In this document: positions 43,151 through 55,107 of the stretch, piece by piece
Layout of the letters: every line of letters starts with the position of its first letter
How positions within the stretch are numbered: the stretch's first letter is position 1
From: Pseudopyrenochaeta lycopersici
Taxonomy: Eukaryota; Ascomycota; Dothideomycetes; Pleosporales; Pseudopyrenochaetaceae
DNA: 64,000 nucleotides
NCBI GenBank assembly: GCA_003313425.1
Contig: NHZP01000004.1
Coordinates: 1,860,001-1,924,000 of the forward strand
Reading direction: 5' to 3'
Position numbers and translations under genes: made by a program
Notes under the pieces: model-generated
Told to the model about the DNA's origin: nothing
Database searches by the model: none
What the model saw: the letters and a program-made list of their open reading frames with translations, nothing else

Positions 43151-45026
43151 TCATTGACCTTTTTCCTTGATGGCCTGTTTCTCAACCTCATCAAATCCCT
43201 TCAGAGCCTCACCATACTGTTCCCAAAGGCCCTTCCTATAACCTTCACAGATCTTCTTGACAAAACCCTCTTCATTCCAACGTGCCTCTAAGAAATCTTC
43301 GAATCCCTCACCCTTATTCCTCTGCACTCCCCAGGCAGCCTTGTATGCTGCTCCCAGAGCACATGCGTTGCCACCAATCTCAAGCTTGTAGACTCCATCC
43401 GAGCCACCGAGGACTTGGCCGGCCAATTCTGCGATTGCTGGGTTCACAGCGCCGCCGCCGACCATGTAGATTCTGCGTGGTTGGGCGGGGAGAGAGCCTT
43501 GTGGTTCAACTAACGACTGTGATCGCAATCTTAGAGAGAGGAATTGGGATTCGAGGATTGCGCGAGCATCAGCTTGAGGAATGGCCCACGGCTTGTCCTC
43601 TGTCTTCGCTTGAGCACCCTCTGGGGCCACTGGTGACAATTGACTGTCTTTCCACAAGAAACGCCATGTCCCTTCTTTGACGTTTGGCACGATTTCTGGG
43701 CGTGGGAAGTAAAGGCCCAATCTGAATGGATCATTCTTATCGTTCTGACCTAATGCTGGAGTAGCCAAGGCGGTTTCGTTGAACTGATCCCAAGATTTGG
43801 AACCTTCCGAGCCAGAGGTTTTGTTGATAGCATCGCGAATGTGCTCACGTGCTAGGCCACCATTCTTGTAGCACAACATAAACATGTACAGCCCGGCTGT
43901 GGTGGGGTGATTCATAAAGTGATATGCTGGGTCTGGTCTGTACTGCGGTGTAGACATGAGGAAAGTCGTTGATGTGCCCAAGGAGACAATAGCATCTGAA
44001 GCTCGTAGGGGCAGTGCGAGGATAGTAGAGGGGTTGTCGCCCGTAAATGCTATAACCTGGGCTGTTGTAGGGAAGCCATAGCGCTTGGCAAAGTATGGGG
44101 AGATGGTTCCAAAGCTGGCACCACCGTCTTCCGGCACATTGCCCAGCTTGGACCTGAGGTCTTCGATACCTTCACTGCCTCCAGCTGCAAGCGCGAGTAG
44201 GTCCTCATGCCAGCGACCATTCTTGATGTCCCATAGATTAGCTCCGCAGACATCGCCAATATCAATTGGAGCGACTTTGCCGAGGAAGATGGACGCGAGG
44301 AAGGAGGATACGAGAGATATGCGAGCAGTGGCTTTGTATGCATCGGGGTACTTTTCTTGGAAACGTTGGATTTGAGGACCGCTAAAGCGCTATTGCGTTT
44401 GTCAGTATAGAGAGACCTTACAGGATGGTGATGGAACGTACGTGATGTGCCGAACTTCCCGTAGCCAAAGCCAGATTCTTTGGATCCCTCAACGCTGCAT
44501 CGAAGCCCTCGCACTGTTTCTGTGTACTCGCATCCTGCCAGTTTGGGCTGAATGGGTGACTGAACGCGCCCTTCCTCTCTCCCTTCGCGCCTCCCTCCAG
44601 CTGCTCCAGCAAGGTCTTGCTGGCGTCCAGGCTTCCGAGCAACGACTCCGCATCAGCACTCCAGAACACAGTTCCATGCTGCATACCAGCACCCGAGATA
44701 CCTTGTACTTTAGAGAAGTCAACGCCTTGCTCTTGCAACCGCTGCAAGACTAGGTCGATCGCTTCGAGGAAAAGAGCAACGGGCGCAAAAACCTCGCCTT
44801 CCTCTGGGTTTGTGAGAACACCCTTTTGGATGCCATACTTGGAGAAATCAGCATCAAAGTCGACTTTTGCCTCGTAGATAAGTTTTAGATCAGATCCAAC
44901 AACAATTCCTACATTTCACAATCACGTCAGTCGACAGTAACAGCTACGGTGGGGTAGCTATGGCGGGGCATTCTTACCCTTGAGCTGCTGCGTGCTCAGA
45001 TCGAAACCCAGAAATTGATCAGCCAT
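43151..45026 (-). CDS. xks1: D-xylulokinase (FGGY carbohydrate kinase)
   Basis: Predicted 584 residues from exons 45026-44978, 44908-44442 and 44389-43151. It starts [13 protein letters not shown], the phosphate-1 motif, and continues with [14 protein letters not shown], the [13 protein letters not shown] catalytic-region segment, the [16 protein letters not shown] block with [15 protein letters not shown], and the C-terminal adenosine motif [15 protein letters not shown]. Length is that of ascomycete xylulokinases. The enzyme phosphorylates D-xylulose to xylulose 5-phosphate, feeding pentose sugars from xylan and arabinan into the pentose phosphate pathway. Cytosolic; no targeting signal. 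The other steps (xylose reductase, xylitol dehydrogenase) are not in this window. Confidence 0.95.
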
Positions 45027-45518
45027 GGTCGAAATCTGGTGAGTATGATTTGGAGAAAGAATCGGAAGAACTGAAAGAAAATCGCAACATGGATAAATGT
45101 AGTCAAGCGTGTCGCGGTTGAGAAGCCTCAATCCAAATATACGGAGCGCTAAGATGGTCCCCACAGCTGACGGCGAAGCTACATCACTTATTTTGCCGGC
45201 GGTGCCTGGCAGCAGAAGTGGTTATGTTCCGCCATTGGACCGCGGATAAATGCCAGCGAGGGTATCGTGACTATAGTGGGAGCATGTTAGTGTCGAGCAG
45301 TGTCACGTCGGGATCGGAGCAAACGCCGATGCTTAGCGGCCGGTCGGCATCTGGGGAAAGTGGTCAACGATGTAATTAGTCTGGGTTTCCAAAAGTGAAA
45401 TTGAAGAGCGATAGTATTGTCAATTGATGGCTATTCAAGTGCAACGACCTAGTATGCCGGGGAATCCTGTTATCTAACTCCAATGCGCCGTGCTTGTATG
45501 CATGTATATGGTACAAGA
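45027..45518. other. Intergenic, no gene seen
   Basis: Upstream region of the xylulokinase gene and downstream region of the cation-transporter gene. It is worth scanning for XlnR/CreA sites; I mark none. Confidence 0.55.
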
Positions 45519-47247
45519 TCACTTCCTTCGCCTTGCACTACTATCGGTGATTTCGCTGTGCTTGTGGCTATGATCGTGATTATGTTCGGTCTCTGACTCT
45601 GGACTTGACGTTGCCGAAAGGTCGCCAGGAATGAATTCGTCCAAAAAGTCCGGCTCGCTCGCCGAGTCGGTCACAAATCGAACGCGAACCTTCTTTACTC
45701 CTCGTACCTTGGCACCAACACGCTCTCGGATCAGGTTCTCGACACCGCGTGTCTGCTCGATAGTCCAGGTGCCAGGCACGCCTAGCTCGATGTCCATTAG
45801 GTAGTTCTGGCCAGCCTTGACTCCCTGAACGGCGCGCACGTTCACTGGTTCAGATGCGGTAGAGATGCCCTCTAGTGCCTTGGTGGCTGCATTGCGGACG
45901 TTGTCTTTCATCTCGTGGTCTACACCAACATCGGCCAACTCCAGCAGTGCATTTGTTGTGTTGCCCCAGCCAGCTTGGACTACCATGAGGGAGATCACGA
46001 GGCCACCGACCGGGTCGAGCCATTGTGCGTTGTTTAGGACGTTGGACCCGGCAATGAGTAAGAGTGCGACAAAGGCTGTGAGAGAATCGACACGATGATG
46101 GTAAGCGTTCGCGGCGAGGACGGTTGATTTTCGTTCATTGGCGACTTTGAGTGCTGTAAGGGATTCTGGTTAGCGGGGAAATGCTGGCTAATGCAACGTG
46201 AATACTCACTTGCTCGATATAGCCATTCCTTGATAAGTATGGAAGCCCCAGCGAGCCAAGCGGCATTGATATTCGGCCCCAATCCTTCGACGCCGTGGTG
46301 GTGCCCATGGCTGTGCGGCAAGAGCCCCCAGTTGGCTGCCAGTGCAGCCGCTTCAGGGAAGAATTGCTGGCAGAGCGCAATCAACGCCGTCCAGCCCATT
46401 AAGAAGCCTCCTCCAAGCAGTATACCGCTGACACCTAGCGAGCCCAAGCTCTCGACCTTTCCGTAGCCGCTGGGGAAGCGCTCTGAGGGCGGCTTGAGTG
46501 ACCAGCCGACAGTCGCCAGTGTCATGATGTCGCTGACGAGGTCAGTGAGACTGTGTATGGCATCGGCAGTAAGTGCTATCATGGTTTAGTCGTGGTTGGC
46601 CTCAAGTAGATATGGAGAAATTCACCCTGGCTATTGAAGACGTATCCTCCGAAACCCTTGCCCACGGCCATGCCCAGGTTGACATAGAGGCCAATTCGAG
46701 TGATGCGGACGCCAGCGTCATTCTTGTTCTTGGAGAGCAAGAAGGTGTTATCGTGATGATGGTGGTGGTGGTGCGAGTGGCCTGCATGGCTCCTCGTCTG
46801 TGTCTGGGTCGTCATGGTGGAAGGGGAAATGTGTCGTATGCGGTGGACGGTCGAGGACCAGTTAAGAGGCAGCGCGGTTGTGCGAGGGTAGTGAAGCCCC
46901 TTTGTATTCGACTGTGTTTGAAGGACGCGCAACTGTGTTCGGGCAATTCCCAGTTTGCAGGCGCAGCGAAAGATGGGTGGTCGCACCGAGGCAGCCGTCG
47001 AGTAAGTGAAAGCACTATGCAGGGCTTGTGGTGAAGGTGGCCCATACGACGAGTGCACGACGCGTCGGAGCTGGCTAAAGACAGACATGCCATCTCTGCG
47101 GGCGCGCAGTAACATGGGGCTGGTCAAAGCAGTGCGCGTCCTGAGGCTTGCAGAGACCCCGTCGTCTGCTGCTATTCTTGAGAAATTTGAGCCTCTACGC
47201 GGTTGATGCCGGCTCCCGTTCCTGGCTAAGCTGCGAATCAAGCTCAT
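45519..47247 (-). CDS. mmt1: Mitochondrial cation-efflux (CDF) transporter, Mmt1/2-like
   Basis: Predicted 540 residues from exons 47247-46626, 46575-46210 and 46153-45519. The N-terminus is Arg/Ser-rich and lacks acids, as expected of a mitochondrial presequence, with several Met codons, so the exact start is uncertain. A His cluster (HAGHSHHHHHHHDN) precedes TM1. Six helices follow, with the metal-site residues in ALTADAIHSLTDLVSD (TM2) and NAYHHRVDS (TM5). The junction FNSQ-ALTADA restores the conserved TM1-TM2 loop. The C-terminal cytosolic CDF domain ends in another His/Asp stretch. Yeast Mmt1/2 move iron out of mitochondria; manganese or zinc cannot be excluded. Confidence 0.92.
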
Positions 47248-47605
47248 CGTTCATGGCGCTTTTTTGCGTCAATGAAGCCGAATGTGGGGCACAGCCAATG
47301 GCCTTGCAGCGGCTTGGTTAGACATGACGGAGTGCCATCTCACCCTCTCTTCAGTTTGCAATCCACGCATGCTTCCTGTCATTTAAACACGTCGCCTGGC
47401 CTGTCAAATCACGACGAGGGTATATAGCGTCGTCATCGTCACGGCGTCATTGCTCTAAACGGCGCTGCACGTTTCACCAGACGCAAAATTCAAGCAGACG
47501 CGCGTACCAACCAGAAGCATCACCGCGAAACATTCTGAACTCGTCTGCTATTACGTCGCCCAGCTCTATGCTTGACTATGACCCAAGCAAAGCTTCCCTC
47601 CCTAT
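47248..47605. other. Intergenic, no gene seen
   Basis: Between two genes on the minus strand (transporter promoter, hydrolase 3' end). A TATATA patch near 47423. No other feature. Confidence 0.55.
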
Positions 47606-48782
47606 TCAAAGCTTCGACTTTGCGCTGTCAACACCTACCGGATCGGTCGATCGGGCCAATATCCAGCTTGCGACATCATCCATGAATACCTGCTTGTCTG
47701 CCCCCGGTTCATCATGTACTACGTTTGTTAGCTTAGACGATGAAGGGGTGATAGGTCCTGCCTACATCGATGGTAGTATCCCGCATAGGTTCTAAACTCC
47801 TTGTCCTTGACCTGCAGCGCATCTGCTAGCCGCTTGGAAGCATGATAATCCGTGATGCCATCCTTGTCGCCATGGCCTATCCAGATCCTCGTTACACCAC
47901 CCTCTCCAGCACTGTCAGAAATTTTAATCTTCCCGCTTGACAGCTGCCCAGTCCTATCGAGTAGTCCTGAAAGTCCTTCTAGAGTACCTGTATCGTGGCA
48001 GAGATCATCGTCAGCGAAACGCTTGCAGACCTCAGGATCTCGAGACACAAGATTTGGATCCAACTTATTGACCAACTGTCGATGAGGCAGCAACTTTCCA
48101 GCGAGCCGGCCGAAGAAGACAGTGACAGGCGAAGGCTTGGACTTCGCATCAAAATCGACAAAGGGCGATTCCAGCAAGTAGCCTCGGATGTGTTTGCGGA
48201 TTTCTTGGGGCCCTTGGGCGGCATAGCAGAGAACCTCGCCACCGCCCATGGAATGCCCCATCAGGAACAGCGGAACAGGACTAGGGACCACGGTCTTGAT
48301 GAAGGAAGTTATGTCATTGAGGACTTGGGTTGTTGGGCCTGTATGGCCGCGCTCGGATGGCTTTGTGACTGAGCGCCCCCATCCTCTGGTAAGTGTGAGC
48401 TTGCAAGTTCATCAAATAAGAGCCTTTATTACCTTTGATCAAACGTATAGACCTCAATCCCTTTGGATGCTAGAGTTGGGAAAAAGCTCCCGTACGTGTT
48501 GACTTTCACGTGTCAGGGTATTCATATATATAAAGTGCATACGGATGAAAATGCTCACTGTGCTATAGGAACATGTCAGTCGTCACATGCACTCAACAAT
48601 AGTGAAAACAACTTGCATCTGAGAAACCGTGGATGAAGACCAAACGCGCCTGAGCCGGTCCTTCCGTCTGATCACTGGGTTAGTTGCAATTCACAGTCGC
48701 GCATTCTTGAACGTGCCTTGAACGTCTTTGTGTACACCTTGTGCCCGTCACTCAGCGCATGGGATCCCTCGTCGACAGTCAT
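47606..48782 (-). CDS. Monoacylglycerol-lipase-like alpha/beta hydrolase with PTS1
   Basis: Predicted 307 residues. Exons: 48782-48717, 48667-48617, a 4-nt microexon 48562-48559, 48502-48433, 48385-47766 and 47718-47606. The product shows HGFSDHINTYG (oxyanion loop), GHSMGG with Ser109, GHGDKDG with the acidic residue near 237, and YYHRLHDE with the catalytic His near 269-272, the pattern of Yju3/MGLL lipases. It ends AKSKL, a peroxisomal PTS1. The first two introns start with GC (GCACGT and GCAAGT), the rest with GT. Without the microexon, the conserved His of SDH is lost or the frame breaks unless a weak GTTGTT donor is used. Likely hydrolyses monoacylglycerols or similar esters in peroxisomes. 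Divergent from the OXNAD1-like gene (261 bp). Confidence 0.85.
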
Positions 48783-49043
48783 GATGCAGCTAGAAATTAG
48801 TTTGGAAGAAGAGTGTGAACCCAAGAGGAACGAGAGAGCTGCGGTCTCCGACAGCTGAACAACGGTTTCTTTTGTCGCTGAGCTTACAGCCGCGGCTGAC
48901 CCAATGCGTCATAGCCTCCATTTTGGGCCAAAGCTCTCGCGCGATGGATCAGCATGATGCATGGATGTAGGACCCTCTCTACCCCACTGTGCCGGCTTGC
49001 ACAACATTTTCTGCTGTAAGAGTTCTTCCTTTGTACTAATGCT

Positions 49044-50173
49044 ATGCGCATATCCATCCATCGCGCTCTTTACCCTCCATTCTTCAAGACTCCTCTACAA
49101 AGAGCATTGCTGAGCAGCATGCCGCAGACACGTTCCGCCAAATCAATTCTGAGCCATCAAGAGCGAACAGCGGCCGAGCCTAGGGATAGAGACCTTCACA
49201 TTGCCACCGTCTCGAAAGTGACGTCTGTCAATGATCGGATCAAAACGTTCAGATTCGATATCAAGAGCAATAATGGCTTCAACGTATGACGACATCAATC
49301 ATGGCTCCCCACATGCGCTGATGGACGGGGCAAGTTCCTCCCAGGCCAATGGCTTGACGTCTTCGTGCCGGACATTGAGAAAGCAGGTGGCTTCACCATA
49401 ACGTCCTCACCACGAGATGCGCTGCCACAAACGGATGTAGAGCACACACCCTTCTTCGAACTAGCTGTACAGAAGAGCCCCGACAATCCTCCAGCGGCAT
49501 GGCTGTGGCAGCCAACCGAGGAGATACAAGGAAAGGAGGTCAAAGTGAGGGTTGGTGGTAGCTTTGTCTGGCCACCGCCTGGCTTGGACATGAGGAAGAT
49601 AAAGCGCGCCATCTTCATTGCTGGCGGGGTTGGCATCAAGTATGTCGTGAAAGGTCTATAGGGAACTCCCCTCCACACTGCTAATCTCACAACAGCCCCA
49701 TGATGTCCATGCTCTCGTACATAAATCAAAACTACCCAAACCTGGAGGTCCGCATCCTTTACTCTACAAAAGTGCCCTCACGCGAAACCGACCCCAGCCA
49801 AGTCCTCTTTCTCCCCCAGATTCTTGACTTGTTCCGCATACCACGCTCAGAGACTACAAAAGACAGAATCGAGCTCTTCTTCACAGGCACATGGGACGGC
49901 TCAAGGATGGAAACGACAAATGAAGAGCCCATACACCCATTGTTGGAACTGACACTCCCAAAAATCGACTTAGATACAGAGGTGCCCGTGCTAGCTTGGA
50001 CGCACCGTATTGATGAGTCTGCGTTGTCGAGCGCGGTTGGGAATCCAAAGGAGGCAGAACAGAGTGTTTTCTATGTCTGTGGCCCGCCAGATATGACGGA
50101 TGAGATTGTGGAGTTTTTGAAAAAGCAGCCACATGTCGTTGAGAAACGAGTGCTTTGTGAAAAGTGGTGGTAG
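49044..50173 (+). CDS. OXNAD1-like NAD(P)H oxidoreductase, probably mitochondrial
   Basis: Predicted 340 residues from exons 49044-49283, 49335-49639 and 49696-50173. Ferredoxin-reductase-type fold: N-terminal Arg-rich, acid-poor segment (a likely presequence), an FAD domain with GQWLDVFVP and FTITSSPR, then IFIAGGVGINPMMSML (pyrophosphate loop, restored across the splice) and VFYVCGPPDMTDEIVEFL near the C-terminus, ending EKWW. This matches oxidoreductase NAD-binding domain-containing protein 1. The physiological electron acceptor of OXNAD1 is not established. Shares a 261-bp divergent spacer with the peroxisomal hydrolase gene. Confidence 0.9.
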
Positions 50174-51187
50174 TACATTGATGCTTGGTGATATTTAATT
50201 GACCCTTTGGGCTATTCTTGGCCAAGTGCTTGCCTTCAGTCCTCACGAAAGCATCTGGCGTTGTCAACGTACAGACGTCCGACTTGGAGCCAACCTGCGA
50301 GCTGGTACCGTTCCGTATTTCCTTGACTCTTGTCCGCAGATAGGTTTCAGAATACACATCAAACCTTTCGGCAATCAGCCGGGTATCGGCTCACTCATCA
50401 AACCATTCAATCCGTCGTTGCAGCAAGCGCTATTGCATGTGTGATGCTCACACCATCACTTCACTTTACGCGCCCACTAGAATCACCAAACCTTGCACCA
50501 CGTAATGCTCGAAACGATTTCACAAAGCCGAATTGCACATCTCGACGCCTTTCAACTCAGCGAAAAGTCGTGTGCTTCTTCCATGACGAGAACTGCCGGC
50601 TGCATGGTTACTTCAGAATTCTAAAAGGTGCCTCATGCTGTACAACCGCCCCCATAAAGTGGCCTATCGCATGTTGATGCTTCTTATTGAATTACCCGAT
50701 GCGTGGATATTAGCACGCATTCCTCGCTACAGTCGACAGGGATGGAGCAAGGAACGAGCCCTCTAGCTCCCGCACACCGTGCCGCCCTGCACATCTGATT
50801 CGCCATCACAATTGTGATCGCGCAGCATGCGTGTGCCACTCAGCGGCTGTAGAGACACTCTCGCCCCTCAGTCGCTGAGGGCTGGCGTCCGCCGACATGG
50901 GCTAACGGGCTTGCTTTAATATCCAGCATGGCCCCGGTGCTGATGGACGAGTTCTGCGAGCAACAACGAGCGACGCTGATCCGCACCGTGGAAGGCTGTG
51001 GATGGCACTTGCCACCCACCAACGAGACTCGACTTGACGATACTGTCCCCACACCGTAGAGGCGCATCCAATATCCCCGCCTTGCGCGACGATCACAGCT
51101 GAGCTGACTTCGGTCGCAACCTCGCCGCTTTGACTTCGCCCAACATTACCCTCCAACTCGATATCACAAAGATTGAGCTCGCCCACG
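50174..51187. other. Intergenic, no gene seen
   Basis: 1 kb between two + strand genes. Frames at 50902-51390 (minus) and 50330-50677 (plus) have no ATG-based or domain support. Nothing called. Confidence 0.55.
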
Positions 51188-52358
51188 ATGGGTCGCATCT
51201 TCATCCCGCGGACATGGCGCATGCCAAAAGTTATCTGGTTCCTCATGACTTTCGAGCTGCCCTTCACCGTCGCCAATCTCGCGCTCTTTGGTATCGCATC
51301 GCCAAACCTGTACAGGACAATCTTGTGGAGGGAGGGAGGCGTCATGGGTTTCAATAGCGATCCGACTACAATTTTATATGCATATGCCAATTACCGCCCG
51401 GTAAAGATGCCGCTGGTTTGGAGTAGCTTGTGAGTCTTATTCCATCCAGTTCACGCTCGAGATCAGAGCGAATGCGGAAGAGACGGATGGAAAAACCAGC
51501 ATGACTGGGTTATGCGCACAACCGGCTTCATCAATACATGAACTTCACTAACACATTCCCCAGCAATACTCAATACCACCTCGTAATCGGCGTAGTGTGC
51601 ATGTTCTTCTGGCTGATCAAATCGACCCTCTGGTTCCTCAACGTCTTCGTTCCGCTCGCCTCACTCATACTTCACATCGCCCTGCTCACCCTATGGGCGT
51701 ATGGAATCCACGTCCAAACAAGTCCTGATACCATCGACCCGAAGCGCATCAATAACGGCCCGCCATGGTTCATTACGAAGAGCTGCGGCATTGTGGAGGA
51801 TAAGCAGATTAGGAGTTACTGCATGCAAGCTAAGAGCAGCTTCGCAGTTAGTGTGATCATGCTGTACGTACCTCTTACACTGATGCTCCTAAAAGGAGAT
51901 TGAGTTATGTGAAGAGATTGAATGCTTATCAAGCTGGCAGGTCAATCTACGCCCTCTTCATTGTAGCAAGCGCGTATTCCCTAATCCCCACCGCCGCTCA
52001 AAAAGCCGCGCACGCAACCAAGCAAGCCGAGAAGAAGGCTGAGAAAGAGAAATGGGCCAGCTCGCCCTATGACAATGAGATGACGGCCGAAGAGCAATGG
52101 CAGCACATGTGGGAGCTACAACAACTACCTCGCACACCTGGCACAATCGGCGGAATGAAGTCGCCAATGACGCCGAGAACAAGAGCCTTCAATGACCTAG
52201 GCGGAGAGGAAGCAGGGTATAGCCACATGAATAGGGGAGGGAACGGCTGGTACGGTGGACAAGGAGGGGTAACAGTACAGCCGATCAGTCCGGTGCATGA
52301 GCAGGATGAGTACGTTCATGACGGTAAAGGAAAGGGGCACACAGGTACAGCATACTGA
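51188..52358 (+). CDS. Four-helix membrane protein, MARVEL-like
   Basis: Predicted 319 residues from exons 51188-51429, 51564-51863 and 51941-52358. Helices lie near residues 15-37 (VIWFLMTFELPFTVANLALF), then YHLVIGVVCMFFWLIKSTLW, VFVPLASLILHIALLTLWAY and SFAVSVIMLSIYALFIVASA. The last helix is only complete if the acceptor at 51940 is used; nearer AG sites would interrupt it with charged residues. The C-terminal 120 residues are a Lys/Glu-rich helix (KKAEKEKW) and a Gly-rich tail. Topology resembles fungal MARVEL-domain proteins of membrane microdomains, but no signature is decisive. Confidence 0.78.
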
Positions 52359-52720
52359 ATGATCTGTTGTGAAATTGTCTATTTCTGTATTATTTCCTCG
52401 GGGCGTTTGAGCGATTTGATTGTGATACCAGGGTTTTCACTCATTATTGGGAATATACGGAGAACGGAAGCACGGAACATGTGTCATCTCTCGCAGATGT
52501 CGGAATCCTCTTCAAATGACAATCAAACGTCAATCACAACCCTTAGTTCATGCTCAGTTACCGTGATGTGTTTTCCAAACCAGCTTTCAAGAGACTCCAC
52601 AATCAAAAGACCATGTGATTACGTGCAAACGCGTTTGATCTTGCACCAGCTCCATGACGTCCCCTGCTCTCCCTACCTCTGCATCACCATCTCTCAGCCC
52701 ACTGGTCACCGTCTTCAACA
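52359..52720. other. Intergenic, no gene seen
   Basis: 3' region of the four-helix protein gene and promoter of the pfkB kinase gene. A frame at 52359-52871 overlaps the kinase in another frame and is a shadow. Confidence 0.6.
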
Positions 52721-53695
52721 ATGCCAGATACTCATATCATTTTTATTGGAGCCGTTTACATCGATACGATCCTCACGGTCCCACACTTCCCGATTGAAGA
52801 TGATAAACTCCGTGCGAAGAAGATCACACGGAGAAGAGGAGGCAACACGGCAAACACCCTCGAAGTACTAGCACAGCTGCTTGAGCACGATCCCTCAAGG
52901 TCAGCGGGCGATGCTGCAACGCAATTGCATCTACTCTGCATACTTCCAAACAAGGACTCAGACGCAGTGAGATTCGTTCGCGACTCGATACCCAGTGTGG
53001 ATTTAGATGGCGCTAGTATCTTTCGGGACGGTCATCAAGAAGCCGCATCAAGCTACATCATTCAGAGCCAACAGACGCTTTCACGAACGATTGTCAGTAT
53101 TAACGAACTCCCTGAGATGACTACGGATGAGTTCGTTGCCAAAATCGAACACAATACGCAGGCTTGGCGACCCGGCTGGTTCCATTTTGAAGGCCGTATT
53201 CCCGAGGTCACACTGCAATGTGTACAGTTCTTGCGAAATACCTCTCCGGACCTCAAGATCAGTGTTGAGTGCGAGAAACCTGACCGTGTGGGAATGGCTG
53301 ACGCTGCAAAGTATGCGGATGTAGTCTTCTATTCGAAGCTGTGGGCTCAAAAGAACGGGTATCTCGATGCAAGGTCATTTCTTGAGTCACAGCTTTCGAA
53401 CACAAGAGAAGGGGCGATCCTGTGTTGTACGTGGGGTGCTGGTGGTGCGACAGTAGTCAAGAAAGGAGTCGATGAGGCATGGGCAGATGTCAAGGCATGG
53501 CAATCCCCAGAAGAAGAGGACGGGTTGGTTGTAGATACCATTGGCGCAGGGGACACGTTCATCGCCGGCATGCTCTTTGCGCTTAATAATCACCACGACT
53601 GGATGCTGCAGCAAAAGCTGGAATTTGCGAATCAGCTCGCTGGCCGCAAGGTACTACAAGAAGGCTTCGAGAATCTGGGCCGCAGCATGTGGTAG
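52721..53695 (+). CDS. pfkB-family carbohydrate kinase, ketohexokinase-like
   Basis: Intronless, 324 residues. N-terminal HIIFIGAVYIDTILTVPHFP and RRGGNTANTLEVLAQLL form the sugar-binding sheet and pfkB signature 1 region. FEGRIPEVT and SVECEKPDR lie in the middle. GLVVDTIGAGDTFIAGMLFA is signature 2 with the catalytic Asp and anion hole. Length and the early IDTI motif suit ketohexokinase/fructokinase-like members. The reaction is ATP-dependent phosphorylation of a sugar or similar alcohol; the substrate is not resolved. Cytosolic, no targeting signal. Absence of introns is unusual for this window. Confidence 0.92.
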   Translation: MPDTHIIFIGAVYIDTILTVPHFPIEDDKLRAKKITRRRGGNTANTLEVLAQLLEHDPSRSAGDAATQLHLLCILPNKDSDAVRFVRDSIPSVDLDGASIFRDGHQEAASSYIIQSQQTLSRTIVSINELPEMTTDEFVAKIEHNTQAWRPGWFHFEGRIPEVTLQCVQFLRNTSPDLKISVECEKPDRVGMADAAKYADVVFYSKLWAQKNGYLDARSFLESQLSNTREGAILCCTWGAGGATVVKKGVDEAWADVKAWQSPEEEDGLVVDTIGAGDTFIAGMLFALNNHHDWMLQQKLEFANQLAGRKVLQEGFENLGRSMW

Positions 53696-55107
53696 CTTGT
53701 ATGCATTCGACGTCTTTTGTATTTGCCTCAGGGATATCACAACCTCACTGAAGCCCGCTAGCCACGGCTGGTAGATGGCTCAGATATAATATCCAATCCT
53801 CAATTGGCCATTAACGCTGGTCTTTCGAATCATATTAACCCTGCTAACGGACGGCACTTAATACAGCAGAAGCGTCAGTATCCAAATGTACATCATCCCA
53901 CGACATACAGCTAGAGTATACAATACAGCATGAATTTCGCTGACCTTTTTCTTTCTACGCAACGAGGCCCTAAACGTCCATTCAGTTTGAGGAATTCGAC
54001 ACCATGTTATTCACATTAGCAATGGCTGGCTCGAGCCTAATTTCAACAACCTCTAGTTAGGATTTGTTACTCCTTTGGTTACCATTATTGACGCCATTAA
54101 CAGCTGATTAGAATACTGGAAAGTACAGAATATCAGAAAGGAAACGAGTGCCACGAAAATCTCAAGGAGATGGTGGCGCTGCTTCAGGCTGTTATTGCTT
54201 GAGCCCATCATCATAGGCAGAGCGAATACAGTCATCATCCACGAAGCTGCGATTCTTGGGCGAAAGTTTGCTGTAGGGAATGGTACATGTTGAGCTGTGT
54301 GCTTTTGTCATGGGAAACATTTTCTAAGTATCTTCGTCTAGCCAATGATTGCGCGGGTTCGATATGTACGGACGACCATTCTTTACTTGGAAACTTCAAA
54401 ATTTGGAAGGATAGGAGTTTTGGTCGATAGAGAATGTTGTGATCACTGGTGGAGGGAGATTCGTTCGAGGGGTATTCAAATTGGGTTCAGAAGATTCAAG
54501 GGCGAGGTCAGTCTTCAGAACAGTGTTTTGAAAGAGCTATCGAGCCGCTCTAAGGAGCTTTAGGGGACTAGAAGCAGCTTATGGCCGCGTGACGTCATGT
54601 TCATGCTTTCTTCGTCGACCCTAAGACTTGAGTTTACACTCGTGACTCGAGATCGGATCTTGAAGATCTACGCATCTTCCAAATCACCAAACCAGGCCTC
54701 CAATCGTAATGGACCAACGCAACAACGGGGAAACTAAGATTGGCACGGTTGCTTTCGAATGCATTATGATTGGTCTAATAGAGAATCCCATAACACCTAA
54801 ATGGGATTGATGCGTATAACGGATGTGGGAAGGGAGCTTCCGGAGTCACTTCCGACGCCGCGTTCGCGGGTTCATCCTTTGAGAATTGAAATCAGTGACA
54901 CGCTACCCCGCATTATTGCTGAGCACTACGTCTGGACTTTGCAGAGTGAACAATATGACAGGCACGACTACCGGCAAGATGGAAGCTAAAAGCGGTTGCG
55001 GGGATGGCAGTAGGCGAGCGCAATGGTTTAAGTAGCCCTCGGAACCCACATGGTAGAAGTTCAGAAAGGCAAACTGTTCAAGAGAATCACCAAAAGAAAA
55101 CGCCGAA
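53696..55107. other. Intergenic, no gene seen
   Basis: 1.4 kb, AT-richer than average. Small frames (54345-54563, 54801-54989) show no domain. A CGCGGGTTCGA string near 54352 resembles a tRNA B-box, but no cloverleaf could be formed. Confidence 0.55.

Noticed and set aside
35707..45026. Possible metabolic gene cluster (nitronate monooxygenase, permease, 7TM protein, dienelactone hydrolase, xylulokinase)
   Set aside because: Orientations are mixed, no backbone or pathway-specific enzyme is present, and the functions do not form a coherent route; ordinary gene order is the simpler reading.
54345..54375. tRNA B-box-like GGTTCGA string
   Set aside because: No acceptor stem, anticodon arm or A-box could be paired around it.
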